Positions 22,722 to 34,625 of a stretch of 64,000 bases of DNA are shown here, one piece after another (position 1 is the stretch's first letter; the number at the start of each line of letters is the position of its first letter). The translations under genes were made by a program, and so were the position numbers. A model generated the notes under the pieces. That model was given only the letters and a program-made list of their open reading frames with translations, ran no database searches and had not been told where the DNA came from. The DNA is taken from the NCBI RefSeq assembly GCF_000213175.1, contig NW_009799099.1:5755582-5819581 (forward strand). The letters are read 5' to 3'. This DNA is from Neurospora tetrasperma FGSC 2508 (taxonomy: Eukaryota; Ascomycota; Sordariomycetes; Sordariales; Sordariaceae).

Positions 22722-22727
22722 TTTATA
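22722..22727 (-). promoter_or_regulatory. TATA box of the AA9 gene
   Basis: TATAAA on the minus strand lies about 140 bases upstream of the AA9 ATG. It is followed by a leader with CTTCT-type pyrimidine runs. The position suits an inducible fungal gene with a 100-base leader. Confidence 0.6.
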
Positions 22728-22830
22728 CCCTTTGGATTGGCGTTGAACAACACAAGCCTCGGCTACACTAATGGGCCTTCACCCATGGCATCGTTGCGGC
22801 GCTTGCAGTCCATGGTCAATGATGCAATCG

Positions 22831-22841
22831 CGGCGATACCG
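22831..22841. promoter_or_regulatory. CGG-N5-CCG candidate zinc-cluster site upstream of the AA9 gene
   Basis: The sequence CGGCGATACCG is an inverted CGG/CCG pair with a 5-base gap, about 250 bases upstream of the AA9 start codon. Zn2Cys6 activators bind such sites. CLR-1, a regulator of cellulase genes in Neurospora, is reported to use this spacing. The match is real, but one short site can occur by chance. Confidence 0.45.
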
Positions 22842-24719
22842 CAACGTCTGACGTTTGCCGCAACGCGTGGAGAAGTGGATTATTGACATCCTGTTATTAG
22901 AGATTAGATGAGCAGGATCAGAGACCAAGGGGAAAGTGCAAGCGCCCCGGAAAGCCACCATGTTTGAAGACGGGTAGGATGTTGGAGGTGAACGGGAGAA
23001 CTAGTGGGGGTGGATCGTCAGAGACAGCATTGTGTGTGCGGAAACTCCCAGTATTGGTTGAAAGGCCCAAGTCTGAGAGGAAACATCGGTTAGCATTCCG
23101 TCTGAGGCTCTGAGTGACCGGGTTCAGGGCGATAGGAGTGCCGGGAACCGGACAAGCGAGGGGTGTTGGAGCAGGCTCTAGTTTTTCCTGAAACCGAGTT
23201 GCGGTAGACCCTAGATAGCATTTGAGCCTCCGGCCGAAGAGTCGATTGAACATCTGCCTTGATTTGGGGTATGTACCGGTCAGTCACCGTCATAATTGCG
23301 GCGTTGAACGCCTCTGTAAATGTTCTTCATACTCGGATCTATACCTCACCTCAGCCGTTTTCCTCATTTACGACATTGAAGATCCCAAACCATCGAGTGT
23401 CCAAAGACCCTTTCGCGGCAAAAGACCCGAAAATATGCCAAGACCATCGAGACGCCTACTGCGATGCCCCTATTCCCGATTAAGCATACGGAGGCATTTC
23501 TTCCCCAGTTCCCCCTGGACAGGGATCCGTGTTTGTACCGGGGGGGTGTTCCTCCCGTTTCATGGGAGGATGTAACGCTGCGGTCTATCCGAAAGGGGAA
23601 ACATCCATGTGATGGTGGGTCCTCCAGGTCTTAGTGTCTCGACAACGACAACCGCGGCACAACTTTCCATTCCAGAACACGGTGATCGCGGTTGTCCATG
23701 TTCCGCGGTACTGGAAAACCGGTCTCTCTGGGTTGGAAGACAAGTTTGAGAGGCAAGAGTAGGTATGAATGCAACAGTGGTATCATGATGCAACTCTAAG
23801 CGATGGCGTTCAAGCGGGAAAAAAGTGAAGCCGCCATGTCTTGTGTGTTCCGCCACCCAGGCTCCCGGAGCCGAAGTATTATCGCGAGAGACAGCAATAC
23901 CGGCATGCATACGCGAGGAACGGTACGGTAGTTTGGAGTCCGTCTCCTATCGGGTGGTGATGAGGTTGATGCAACGGTTGGAACAAGAGTTGGCAAAAGT
24001 ATTGGGACTTGGTGGGCGTGGAAAAGATGTGTGGAGCTTCATATTCCGGATAAGCGTTACGCTGGAATCATTCAAGCGCCCGTTTGATATCGCGGCGTCA
24101 CGCCCGAACCTCAATTCTGAGTGCATGAACGACTGGGGCGAACACGTAGAAGTGGCTGAATGGGGAAGTCCACCGTTTTCGAACCACATGATGGTTCGTG
24201 GGGCCATCGACTGTGGTAAAGCGTTTATATCTTTCGGTTTGGACCTTTGATTGCATCGAGCTGAGAGTTGATGCTAGAAAAATCTGGTTCGAAAAGCCAT
24301 AGACCAAGACGGATCAAACAAAGGCTAAAGATTCCGGCGCTATCTTTTTGTGGTTGGAATGGTGGTGGTGTCTTCTCTGGGCCACCTCTTAGATGCCGTG
24401 TTGTTGTTCAACAAGCCATATCACGAGATGTCCTCATATCTGTCACAGGGAGGCATCTTCACCCTTCATGTTCTATTAACAGAGCCCGAAGGCTTTCCAC
24501 AAAGATGTTCATTAATTCCTATAAACGCGTGCTGCAGTGTCTAGGTGCTTTTTATCCCAAACGAAAACCTTGATCCGAAATTCCAGGTGTAACCAATGTC
24601 TGTCTTGGCCGCATTTAATCATCCATCCATAGTCTCGTCCACCTTTTCTGCTAACAAAAACGACAAACAAGGCTGACACCAGGCTTGAGCACACCAAAGC
24701 CCCGAGTACTTGCCCAGCC

Positions 24720-25955
24720 TCACTCGCTCCTATCTTCCATGTCCTCACCTTTCACCTTCCGATACCCTTTCCCTCTTTGGGCCCGCCAATACCTCCTCAC
24801 CAACCAACCCATCAATCCCACCAACGATCCCAGCACCATGGAAAATATCCACAAATGGTCTCCAATCTCCAAAAACAACCGATTATCCCACCCATTCCAC
24901 GTCCCTCCCCTCCCCTGCGTAAAGAACACCCACTCATCCATGCCCGGCCGATTATCCATCATGAGCCTATACAACCTCCCACTCACCTCTTCATCCACCC
25001 CTTCTAGTACTATTTTTCCTCCCACGGCATCCTTCTTCCCAAGCTGCAGCATCCGATGATACTTATCCCACACCCCACCAATAAACCACTGTCCAACTCC
25101 CCAACTAATCTCCACATACCGCAACACCCCCCACAAACACCACCACCGCTTCCAGAACCCGGCTAACCGTTCCGTCAAGCTCCCAAGCGGCAGCGCCCCC
25201 CTCCCTTCTATCAACTCCGCCACCACCCGTCCCCAAAACGGATGATTAGGTCTAGCAGCCAGGATATTATTACTTAGCGCTCCCCTGCCGCCATCTGTGA
25301 TCCAGAGAGGGAAGTACGTCAATGCGTCTAACGAGCTTGAGCCAGACTTGATGGACGGCAGACACCCGTTGTCCAGGTCGAGGTAGATGCCGCCATAGTG
25401 GTAGAGGAGGAAGTAGCGGAGGGCGTCGACGCGCTGGACGGGGTGTGGGTAGGAGAGGTAGGCGGGAAGGAAGGTAGGGTAGTGGGTGGAGAGGAAGGCG
25501 AGGGAGGATTTGTGTGTCCAGAGCTGTTTGTTTGTATCTATAATTAGCTTGGGTTATGTGGAAACGGGTACGAAAAGGTAGGGGGGAAAAAAAGAAGAGG
25601 GGAAAAGGGAGGAAAAGGAAAAAAAACATACGCGATATTCCCAATCGGGATTGATATCTATACAAGTATGCCTCTGTTGCTCCCAATCACTCGGCAGCGT
25701 TTCGTTGGCCGGGTCCTTCCAGTTGTGAAAGATCTGGTGGATGATCTTGGGGATCTGAGGCGCCTTTCGCGATTCTTGGAGGGTGCCGTTGAGGTAGGCA
25801 TTGGCGACTTCGCGCTGGGTGATGGCGATGCCGGGGTGTTGGAAGAAGATGTGGATGAGGGCGAGGACGTGGGTGATGAAGTAGTGGAGGCCGAGGAGAA
25901 TGGGCGTGGCGATGATGGCGACCCGGAACACGGAGCGTAAGAATATCGGTCGCAT
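24720..25955 (-). CDS. GT32 glycosyltransferase, SUR1/CSG1-like
   Basis: This is a Golgi type II membrane glycosyltransferase with the DXD sugar-binding fold. The closest known type is the inositol-phosphoceramide mannosyltransferase SUR1/CSG1/IMT family. The exons are 25955..25632 and 25523..24720, with a 108-nt intron (GTATGT...AACAG), giving 375 residues. An N-terminal signal-anchor (about residues 8-30) precedes KAPQIPKIIHQIFHNW, the usual GT32 opening motif. RVDALRYFLLYHYGGIYLDLDNG holds the DXD (Asp157-Leu-Asp159). A second hydrophobic segment lies near the C-terminus (WIFSMVLGSLVGLMGWLV), as in IPC mannosyltransferases, and an acidic-basic tail follows. An OCH1-type alpha-1,6-mannosyltransferase role is the main alternative. 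The C-terminal helix favours the sphingolipid enzyme. Confidence 0.88.
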
Positions 25956-26974
25956 CTTGGTGGTCTCTGGCGCAAGAGCAAGATTCCGGAAGGCGACGGT
26001 TTAGTTTGGTCAGGACTGGAGCGGGATCAATCCATCGGTCTGCCTCGGCTGTTCAAGAAAGGTGGATGCCAAGCAGAGAGAAGGGAGTTCTCAATCCGTC
26101 GCAAGAAGGCGCCAGCGACGCGCAATGATTGAACTTGCGTGGACGCCTACTACAACCAGGCCCTCCTTCTGTTGTCGCCGAGTACAGCTAGGTAGGAGTC
26201 CGAGTGAGAAAGACACGATGGCGTGACTGTCGGTGTGTCGAGATCCCCAGGGTCTGTCTCTCCAGTCGCTCTCAACCTAGTTGTCCATTCAGTTCAGTTT
26301 CGTTAGCGCCTCCCAACGTTAGAAAAAAAAAAAGGAAAGCGACATGTTGGTACCTCTCGCGGGATCTTATCGCAGCATTTCTCAAGTATCACAAGGTAGC
26401 TGATAAACAATTCTTACTGTTCCGTCTGCACAGTCAGTTCAACCCCTGTCGATCGCTTAATTATGGTATCAACATGCGCCAGTGCGTGCCCCTGCAGATG
26501 ACCAGGCAGGTAAACTGAACCGCATTCGCGCAGTGACTCGGGGTTCGTTATACATGCTTCAAGACGTTTGTGGCGGACGAGATGGCACGAGCTAACTAAG
26601 TAGTACTGCTTGACTTCAACGACGACAGACTCGGGTCTGGTGATGTGCGAAGGTGACGTTGACAACTCCGTGTTCGTGTTCACGTACGACACTCGCCTGT
26701 TGATGGGAACTCCTGCGTCGCATAGGTTTCAACCGCATGGGCAATCCAGTAAGTACACCAAGTAAAACAATACAGTTTGTTAATCATGTGTTAATAAGAA
26801 TACTCATGAATAAACATGAGCCGGGTATTCTGCTCTTCTAGCATAGGATCTCACGATGCTCCGCCGCACGTCTTTTCTGACTGGAGCAGTATGTGTAATA
26901 TAGGTCGTGAAGGTATTTCATCCCGCTGAGTAGCAACACGTCTGTTCATAGCCGTTCTGTCATCTCCCGGTCTG
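25956..26974. other. Spacer between two glycosyltransferase genes
   Basis: This is about 1 kb between two minus-strand genes. I see no coding sequence. Short frames on both strands lack motifs. Confidence 0.5.
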
Positions 26975-28554
26975 CTAATACTTTAAACAAACCATCTCCA
27001 ACTCCCTCGCCAACTTTCCATTCGGCCCGCTCACCTTCCCTTCAACCCTCTCTCCCACAATCATCCACGGACTGAGATTACACCTCCTTGTCTCCTTCTC
27101 CCACGTCCAAGCCATGCACTCGTTCCCCCTCTCATAGCACTTCCTCCCGCACTCCTCCGCCTTCTCGACACCCTCAACTACTGCCACCTCCCCACCACTC
27201 CCACCTGCATGATCCCAATTCGCATACTCTATTGGTTTTGCCAGCTCGTCTTCCGTCAATGTACTCTGCCTCCACGGCCTCGACATCCCATACACGTCCC
27301 AAATATCGCTCCACAGTAGTGGCTTGCTCACATTCCTGAAGCTCTCGCCTGCCTGGTGCATCTTCTCCGGCTGGCCCAGTCCATGGAACGTGATAATAGG
27401 ACTACAGAACCGATCCGGGCGAATTTTGGCCCACCATGGAGGTTCGCCGCTGAACAAATGGCTGTACTCCTCATCCAGATATACCCCGGCTCTTATCAGT
27501 GTCCTGGCCAGCAAGCGGTCGCCCCATGTTTCCGACAGTGATTCGAGGTGGGCGTTTCGCACGGCGTGTGGGTTGTCGAGAATGAGGGAGGACATGGCAC
27601 CTTGCGATAAGATGATGCCGGAGCCGCCGTGGGCAAAGCGGACGCGGAAGTCGCCGACTGCGTTGCCGAGGTAGTAGGGGACTTCGGAGTCGAGGTGGGC
27701 GAGGAGGGGTTTTAAGGATGGTTGGACAAGGTAGGTGTCGTCGTCGACGAGGAGGTACCACTTTTTGTTGGGGAACTTGGAGTAAGCGAGTTCGAGGCCC
27801 GAGATGAACTGTTAGGCAAGTGTTAACGGGTGTCAGTGGTGATGAGAGATGACCGTGATACGTGACGTACCTTGAGGGCGTCTATCTCCCAGCCTGTGGA
27901 CTTGGCCAGCTGGTCTGCTTCTTCTTGTTTTCCATTCTCTATCGCTTCGGCAAATCGAAGGTATTTCGCAACTCGTGAGTTGGACAAGCTGGCGGCCGGT
28001 CCCAAGGAGCTCAAGGTCTGATTGACAACGTTATGTATCAGTAGAGGCGTGCCATGGTTATTGGCCTCTTGACCTGGCTTGGAGGCATAGTCGGCGATAA
28101 TGAGGAAGTCGCGGAACTCGTTGGAGGCGCTGAGAGCTTCGAACCAGGCGTTTGCCCTTATGCGCGTGCCGTATCCGGTCTTGACGATGACGACAGTGTC
28201 TGTGCCCAGATCGACGGGGTATGCTGGTGGCGCAAATAGCCATTTCTCAACTGGGTGGGAGTTAAGGTAGTGTTGGAACTTCTTGACATTGAATCGGAGG
28301 CCGAGACGGACAACGTTGTCGTATGGGAGCATGATCCAGCCAAAGATCAGGAGGGTGCCGAGGAAGAACAGGGCATTACGCAGTCTTCCGAGCGGACCGT
28401 ATCGCATTTGACGGAGTAGCGCCCGCATCCTCTGTCGCGGGGTAGGGCTTCGTCGCTGCTGGAGCAGAAAGTCGTCTTCGTTTTCAAACTCCATGATCTT
28501 GACTCCTAGATCGGGGTCGCCGATGACGACGGGGTGTTGTGATGGGTGCTGCAT
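26975..28554 (-). CDS. GT31 fringe-like glycosyltransferase with C-terminal PAN/Apple-type segment
   Basis: This Golgi type II glycosyltransferase is of the DUF604/fringe (GT31) group. The exons are 28554..27871 and 27808..26975 (intron GTACGT...CTAACAG, 62 nt), giving 505 residues. A cytosolic tail of about 70 residues precedes the signal-anchor LRNALFFLGTLLIFGWIM. The catalytic region has DTVVIVKTGYGTRI, then KKWYLLVDDDTYLV with Asp250-252 as the metal/nucleotide-sugar triad. HGGSGIILSQGAM and the EPPWWAK region follow. After the catalytic part, a Cys-bearing segment (AEECGRKCYERGNECMAWTW...CNLSPW) looks like a PAN/Apple carbohydrate- or protein-binding module. The substrate is unknown; beta-1,3-linked sugar transfer is expected from the family. 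The ATG at 28554 is used because the extension before it has none. It lies on the same strand as the GT32 gene. Confidence 0.9.
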
Positions 28555-29636
28555 GGTGGGATTGTCCAAGGTAGCATCATGTCGTCAGCGAAGATGGACA
28601 CAAGAATAATCCGTTGGACCAAATATTTGGTCGCGACGACGGAAGGCAGTACAGTAGCTAGCCGGCCATTTTGCAACGGTGCCTTTGTGCCGGAATGGAA
28701 GCGAAAGGAGGAGAGGGGGAGAGATGGATGGGTGAAAAAGGAGGGGAGCGACAGGCGGCGGTCACAGTGGATGCAGGCTGGCGGCAGGGTGGACGTCAAG
28801 GTGCCCTCCCGTTTTGGCTGCGATAGCCCCAGTTTGATTGCCCGATAACGATACGATTACCGGTCAATTACCTCACCAAGGTAAAATAAAGGTAGGTGCC
28901 TGGTAGGTACGGCTAATACGGCTCAGACATTTCATTGAAAAAAAGTGTCGGAATGATTGTCCATTTCCATTTCTCGCTGAATTTACAGGCTTCAATTGAA
29001 CCAACCGTATCGGGAGATTAATGTGCCATGGCTCGCCTAGGCCCTAAAAGAGGTTGGCGTTTTCTGGGCGTTTCTGGGCATTGAAAGCCTTCCTCATTCG
29101 TCGTCCATTTCCTCCTTCCATCTTCAAATCTCGGCATCGATTGAACTGAAATAAATCATAACTTCTGGATATCGAGACAGAAATGCCATGTGCCGATGTT
29201 CTCTCAATTCCATCCGTCGATCTGATGCGCATTTCCCCGGATTTTCCGGCAGCGACCGACAGCTGATCAGCAGGCACCGTCTGTGCACTAACCACGCTAG
29301 GTGGGGCCCCCTTAACAATCAGGTCCGTCGCGAGGGACAGCGCGTCCATCAATGTGGATGAGAGGAAGCTACCAACATCGAACATAGGAAGAAAACAGCG
29401 TTGGATCGAATTCAGCTTCAATTAAATCTTCGATTATATCTCTGGCGTCGGGACGCTCATGGACACAAATTTCGAATTTACCAAGGGCTCACAGAGGAAA
29501 ATACAGCACACGAACGGAGATCGCTCAAACAGCGCGTCGATCATCGCCGAAGCTTCAATGACGTCACGTTCCATCTGTTCTCGAGTTGCTCGTCACTTTT
29601 TATCCCAACACTTCACTCATCACACGCAACCTTGGT
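28555..29636. other. Spacer upstream of the GT31 gene
   Basis: This contains the GT31 promoter and a GGTAGGTACC-like tract near 28890-28910. No gene is supported on either strand. A perfect CRE-type palindrome lies at 29559-29566. Confidence 0.45.
29559..29566. promoter_or_regulatory. CRE-type bZIP palindrome TGACGTCA
   Basis: This is a perfect 8-base palindrome recognised by ATF/CREB-type bZIP proteins. It lies 70 bases upstream of the ATG of a possible small gene on the plus strand. A chance match is possible, since an 8-mer is expected about once per 65 kb. Confidence 0.35.
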
Positions 29637-29924
29637 ATGTCGAAATTTGACCATCAGCCGTTGTCTTGTAACAGCGACAACCTCCATCATTCGAGTCCCT
29701 CCAACACCTTCCAGCCACCCGATTCATCTCTTCACAAACCTCCACTCACCCCGTCGCCGGCACACTCGTCAACACCAACACCTCACGCCTCAGGCGGCAC
29801 AACTCCTGAATTTCGGGACAACCAAGTGGGCTTGCTACCACGGAAAGGGATTATGTTGTCTTTAGGCTACCCATCTTCGCTCTTCCCGGCATGCACTCGG
29901 CTCTTCTATCCATCCCGCCGTTGA
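29637..29924 (+). CDS. Possible small Ser/Pro/His-rich protein
   Basis: A 95-codon frame starts with ATG in a fair context (TTGGTATGTCG). It reads MSKFDHQPLSCNSDNLHHSS, then a Pro/Ser/Thr-rich middle (PPLTPSPAHSSTPTPHASGG), then TPEFRDNQVGLLPRKG. The composition is coherent and has no internal stop. No family is recognised, and the last 25 residues could be read-through into non-coding sequence. Further exons could exist. A CRE palindrome lies just upstream. Confidence 0.3.
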   Translation: MSKFDHQPLSCNSDNLHHSSPSNTFQPPDSSLHKPPLTPSPAHSSTPTPHASGGTTPEFRDNQVGLLPRKGIMLSLGYPSSLFPACTRLFYPSRR

Positions 29925-30952
29925 TGAAACTGTGCGGAGAAGTATCACCCCTAAACTGCCGATGGCTAGTGGCCACTCCAAGACAGCCAAAGCTGCTCAG
30001 CATTCCTTTCCCCTTATAACAATCATTAGAGGTAGTTGTGTCGATGTTGAGCAACATCTCAGAAATACAAGTTTTCCATCCTCGTCGAAGTGAAGGGAGC
30101 GAGTATCTAATAATTTAGGTTCCCAAGAGTATCCTCAACACCTACCTACGTTCATCTCCCGACGCACTCAAAATCTACATCATCAACTCTCTCTCCTTCT
30201 CTGACTTCCTCAAGTGGGACGGGTAATCCGGTTAATATTCCATCAAAGGCCCAGGCAGGTATTGTTCAAATGCACCCCGGATTTTCTTTTTCTTCAATTG
30301 CCGACGAACGACAGGGGGGGCAGCGGCAACTCATTTATACTACTATGCCGGGTAATTTCTAGGGTTACAACCCCAGTCATGCTGTCTGCAGTCATGGTCA
30401 AAATACTGTCCTCTTCCCCCAGATATCCAACATGGTAAGGGGGCACAGTGTTTTTTGACTATGAGTTTACCTACCTACACCTTATACTTGCCTATGTATG
30501 CCCATGTATTGTGCCGCATTTTCTCCCTGTTTCGTTGCTCACATACATCCGTCCCAATGGTAGCGTGGGGATTTTCCCCCGTCTCCGTCTGAGAGAGAGA
30601 CGAGCAAGTGCCGTTCTTGGCTCCATCTGGCGTTTACGATACCACTTCATAAGTGAGATGAGTCTTTAGCCGGCTATGGATGTCCTTTGTCTCTTCATGT
30701 TCGGGGTTCACATCTGCACAGCCGTAGAAAGGAGGTCATACACTCGCTCGTTACGGCCGCTTTCAGTGTCCAGAGAAATGTAGAAGGAAATTTGTATTTA
30801 AGGTTCTCGAGGTGGATTTACGTGTTGCTACAAAGGATCGACTTACTCAAAGAAACGATGGGGCAAGGGGGTATTTGACATGAACGAACGTTCCATCATC
30901 ATCCTCATCATCAGAACTTCCACTTACTAGACAGATATCCCCCATTCATCCA
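29925..30952. other. Spacer
   Basis: I see no supported gene between the possible small gene and the DUF1996 gene. A pyrimidine-rich stretch lies near 30185-30210. Confidence 0.45.
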
Positions 30953-32143
30953 TCACTTCTTCATCGGATGTCCCGCCATACCCGGCAACGCCTCCAACCA
31001 CCCATCCGTATCCTCATTCACCACGCTCTTCACCGTGCACTTATTCGCCTTGTCAAACGTCTGCGTCTTCAATCCATTGCAGGTCGGCCCAAAGCACCGA
31101 TTGTCCATCGCATGCTGCAGCCTATCTCCTTCCCACCCAAACACGTAATCACCATGCTGTCCGTACCCCGTCGTGTCCCCATTGCTCAACACAAACGGCT
31201 GGCTGCCATCCGTAGGCCAGTCCGCCTTGTTATTAAACTGGCGCGTGTCCCATACAATCTCATAATGCACCTGCGGGATCTTGACCGGGTGGCTAGAAGG
31301 GCACTGGGCGCCCACGACAGCAAACTGCGCTGGCCCCGAGACCGGATGGGCAATGTGTTCCGTATGCGAAGGAGAATCGAGGTTCTTGCCATCCCAGCAA
31401 ATAGGAAAGATGATGCTCGACCGGATTCCGCCCGGGCACGGCTGCTTAGGGAACGTCTCGGTGTCGCGCTGCGGGTCCTGGCAAGGGGCATACGTGTTGC
31501 CGCCAAAGTTGGCGCCCGTGTAGCACCGGAAGCACGATTGCATGTTCTTGCCGAAGCCGGGGGAGGTGCGGCGGCTGGAGTCGCCCGAAAACATGCGGAA
31601 GCCGGGCTTGAAGGCCGTCACGGTCTTGGGGCCCGGCGCGGTGTAGTAAACGGTGATGCCGGCGTTGGCGGCGCCGATTTGGTCGTTGACCATTTGCGGG
31701 ACGCGCTTGTAGGTGCCGTTGCGGGCGCGGAAGTAGACGTTGGCGGTCCAGTAGTTGGAGAAGTCCTCGGAAAAACTGCAGGAGGTGCAGGTGGCGAGCT
31801 TGGAGATGTCGGCGTTGGGGCCGGAGGGCATGGTGGCGTTGAAGGCGTTCTGGGTGGTTCGTTTATTAGTGTGAGCATTAAAAGGGGGAATGACCGGGAA
31901 CGGGGAAGAGATTGACGTACGCCGCCGACGACTTGATGGACGTGTGAAGAAGGGAGCATGCCCGGTTCGACAAGTCTGTGGGGGTATTAGTGCCTTTGTT
32001 TGCGACCAGAGGTAGGCTGGAGATAGTACTCACGGATCAATACGGTCAATGACTGCTTGTGAACAGCCGAACCGCAACATGTTCATTGAAAATCCTTGGG
32101 CCTGAACGGCGGCCGCGAAGGAGAGGGCCCCAAGCCAGTACAT
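30953..32143 (-). CDS. Secreted DUF1996-domain protein
   Basis: This extracellular fungal protein carries the DUF1996 domain; its biochemical role is not established. Three exons are 32143..32034, 31975..31921 and 31849..30953 (introns GTGAGT...CACAG and GTACGT...CCCAG), giving 353 residues. The signal peptide MYWLGALSFAAAVQA is followed by QGFSMNMLRFGCSQAVIDRIDP. LVEPGMLPSSHVHQVVGGNAF is the conserved opening of the domain (R-x-D-P-...-P-x-x-x-S-x-H-x-H). The middle has several Cys pairs (CTSCSF, CFRCYTG) and FPICWDGKNLDSPSHTEHIA. PQVHYEIVWDTRQFN and DYVFGWEGDRLQHAMDNRC follow. The domain looks complete. No GPI or CBM signal is visible at the C-terminus. Confidence 0.93.
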
Positions 32144-33937
32144 GGTCAAGATGACAACAACGCCTCAGAAGAGTGATAGAAGAGGAAGTAATTGGAAGCA
32201 ATCTTTGATCCAGTGAACTCAGGGACACGACAGTCTGGGTTGACAGAGAGGATAACCTTAGCTTTTAACCAGGCTCATGAAGTATCGAGCAGCCTGGCGT
32301 CATGGCCCGTACTCTGTGTTGCTAACGGACAGGAAATTCGAGTTCATACGGTTTGCAAGTGCCGAATGATGAACAATTCGGTAGTGGAGGGTATTTGATA
32401 ATGCAAAGCATTTATGCGTGCCTATCGGAAGTCGAGATTCATATCGACGTTGTTGATCCTGGACATTTTGCCGGCTCTTGATGTTGCGTTCCAGTCACTG
32501 GCCCGACTAGAAACCGGGCAACCATGTGATATGTCATTGAACGTCTATCTCATATCGCGCCTCGCATAGGGTCTCGGCGAAGGAGATTCAAGATATTTCG
32601 AAGATGTAATCGGAGAAGTAAATGCCGTTGGATCATCACCATCATCGCCGGCTTTGGATTTTGGACGTTAGAGTTCGCCACATCAAGCTGGCCAGGATGT
32701 TGTTAAGAATTTTGCCAACACCCACACTTCATCTTGCCGCTGACGTGCGATAGCCGTTTGATGGAAAGGAAAAAGGAACGTCAAAAACGCCAGGTTTTTA
32801 CAACTTGCCAGTGCAGTCTGCCGTCAAGGGCCACACAAAAATGGAAGGAGTCTGGCCTCTCTCGCGCATGCTTAGGTACCTTCAATTTGTGTGTTCCAGC
32901 GGCAGTTGTCGGCTTTGGTACAGGCCTCCCTGGCTACAAGCCGATAGTTACCTACCACCGCATTCATTACCTCTAGGCTGGCAAGGCACGATGATCGATG
33001 GACGATTCCACGTTCAGGCATTCTCGATCCAACAGCCCGGTAGCAGAGGGATGCTCGTACTTCCAGCTCCAGGTGGCGACGCCATGATTTTGATCAACCC
33101 TTCTTTCGGTTCTTTCATGTGGCAGTTATTACCTACGCTACTTGCATAGGCTGCCGGGCAGTTTTCCATACCTTACTTACGCGCAGATGCATTTTAACAT
33201 CCCAGAGGATGCCCGCTGTCCGATGCATCTCCAATAACGCATTATGCAGCGCACAAATAGTGAAAGGTCCTCTCCAAGGTCCGTTGGATCGTGCATCATA
33301 CGGACCTCATCAGCTCCGAGTAAACAACGTGGGCGGTGAGGAGTATCAGGGCTGATAACATGGTATCGACGTGGCCCATCATAATGATAACCACAACATT
33401 CTCCTGGTGTTTTCTAAGGCGAATGGCAGGACTTTCCCTATGACAATCGGTACGTTGTTGAGCTCTCACGATCGTGGATTATTATGTCTTTTGAGTGTCC
33501 GGACTGACTTGCTTCTGCAGATGATGATTCGGGGATCTTGGATATCCTGTCGTTACCTTTTCTATCCCCAGGAAGCTGCGAACAACACCTGCGCATCATG
33601 GCCGCCGAGCTTCTGGAGACACCTTTAGCATGCAGTTATAAATCGAGGTCCGTTCATACAAAATGTCGGACATTATGTTGCATGCCCTGTTCTAAAAAAC
33701 AGACATGCAGAACAAAAGGAGGAAAATAAACCACGTCCACCGATATTCTGAACTGTGATAACAAGCAAAATGATACGCTCAGTCTTTCTTCTTTCACACT
33801 TCTTTTCCCTATTTATCACCGCACTTTCTTCAAGTTCTGACGATATCCCAATAAAAGCCTAACGACTTGAGATACCCCAAGCAAAGAAGTCATCCTAACA
33901 GTCATCACTATCGTATACCGTGTCCCAGAAAGAAACA
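32144..33937. other. Spacer upstream of the DUF1996 gene
   Basis: About 1.8 kb contains the DUF1996 promoter. Several short plus-strand frames occur between 32.7 and 33.7 kb, but none has motif or splice support. I see no gene. Confidence 0.45.
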
Positions 33938-34625
33938 ATGCCCCAATCAAGAGACCAGTTGTACATTCCAGGCCTTCAACAGCCCCTCCTCCGTCGCATG
34001 GCGACTTTCCCCGTCATGTTAGCCGCAATCCCCTTCAACCTCCTGTAAGTCCCGTCCCCACAGCCTCTCCCAACCTAGCCAACTCTTCTCTTCTAGAGCG
34101 AACCACAACTGACTGGATATCTCTACGCAACACAAGAAAGCAATGGATTGTACAGAACATACCTTCAGTCTGGCTCACATCCCTCCGTGGCCTCAGCGGT
34201 AATCTCTGGGCCAGTATCCCCGCCGCCATTACCACCGAGGGGATTTCCATATTTGGCCTCCGTGTCTCGTTCTTCAGTCGACCATCACTGGCCTTATTAG
34301 ACAGTCCAGAGCCACCACCATCTCTTACCGAGATGACGATTCTTTCCGGCTCACTGACAATTTCGACGGGCGGCAATTTGTACGACGAATCTCCAATCAA
34401 GCATCCTTGGATCGCGATCGCCCCGATGTCCGTCGACGCCGATACTTAATCCGCACGTCCGAGATTTACAACTGGCAGTACCGCTTGGTGTTTAGTACCG
34501 TGCAAGAACGAGTGCCGCTTGTTCGAGGAGCACAAGCCCGGCCAAGGTTGGCTTGGGGAAGGATCCCTCCCGCTACAATTGAAGAGGATACGTGGAGAGT
34601 CTCGGCTCCGGTTCAAGACGGATGA
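33938..34625 (+). CDS. Possible three-exon gene, unknown product
   Basis: The model is tentative: exons 33938..34044, 34156..34198 and 34278..34625, giving 165 residues. The ATG is in good context (AAACAATGCCC). The first intron has a textbook donor (GTAAGT), a CTGAC branch and a TACAG acceptor. The second (GTAATC...TTCAG) is weaker but restores a long open frame. Exon 1 gives YIPGLQQPLLRRMATFPVML. The last exon is basic, with RDDDSFRLTDNF, DRDRPDVRRRRYLIRTSE and a Pro/Arg tail. I do not recognise a family. A different splice pattern would change the middle, and the opposite strand is also open for about 120 codons. Confidence 0.3.

Larger units (their letters stand above)
22581..24719. other. 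Spacer upstream of the AA9 gene
   Basis: The first 300 bases hold the AA9 leader and promoter. The remainder, 22.9-24.7 kb, has only short shadow frames on both strands. I see no gene or mobile element. Confidence 0.5.

Noticed and set aside
30968-31915. A 315-codon frame opposite the DUF1996 gene
   Set aside because: It is Arg/Ala/Gly-rich, with no motif, and fully covered by a real gene on the other strand.
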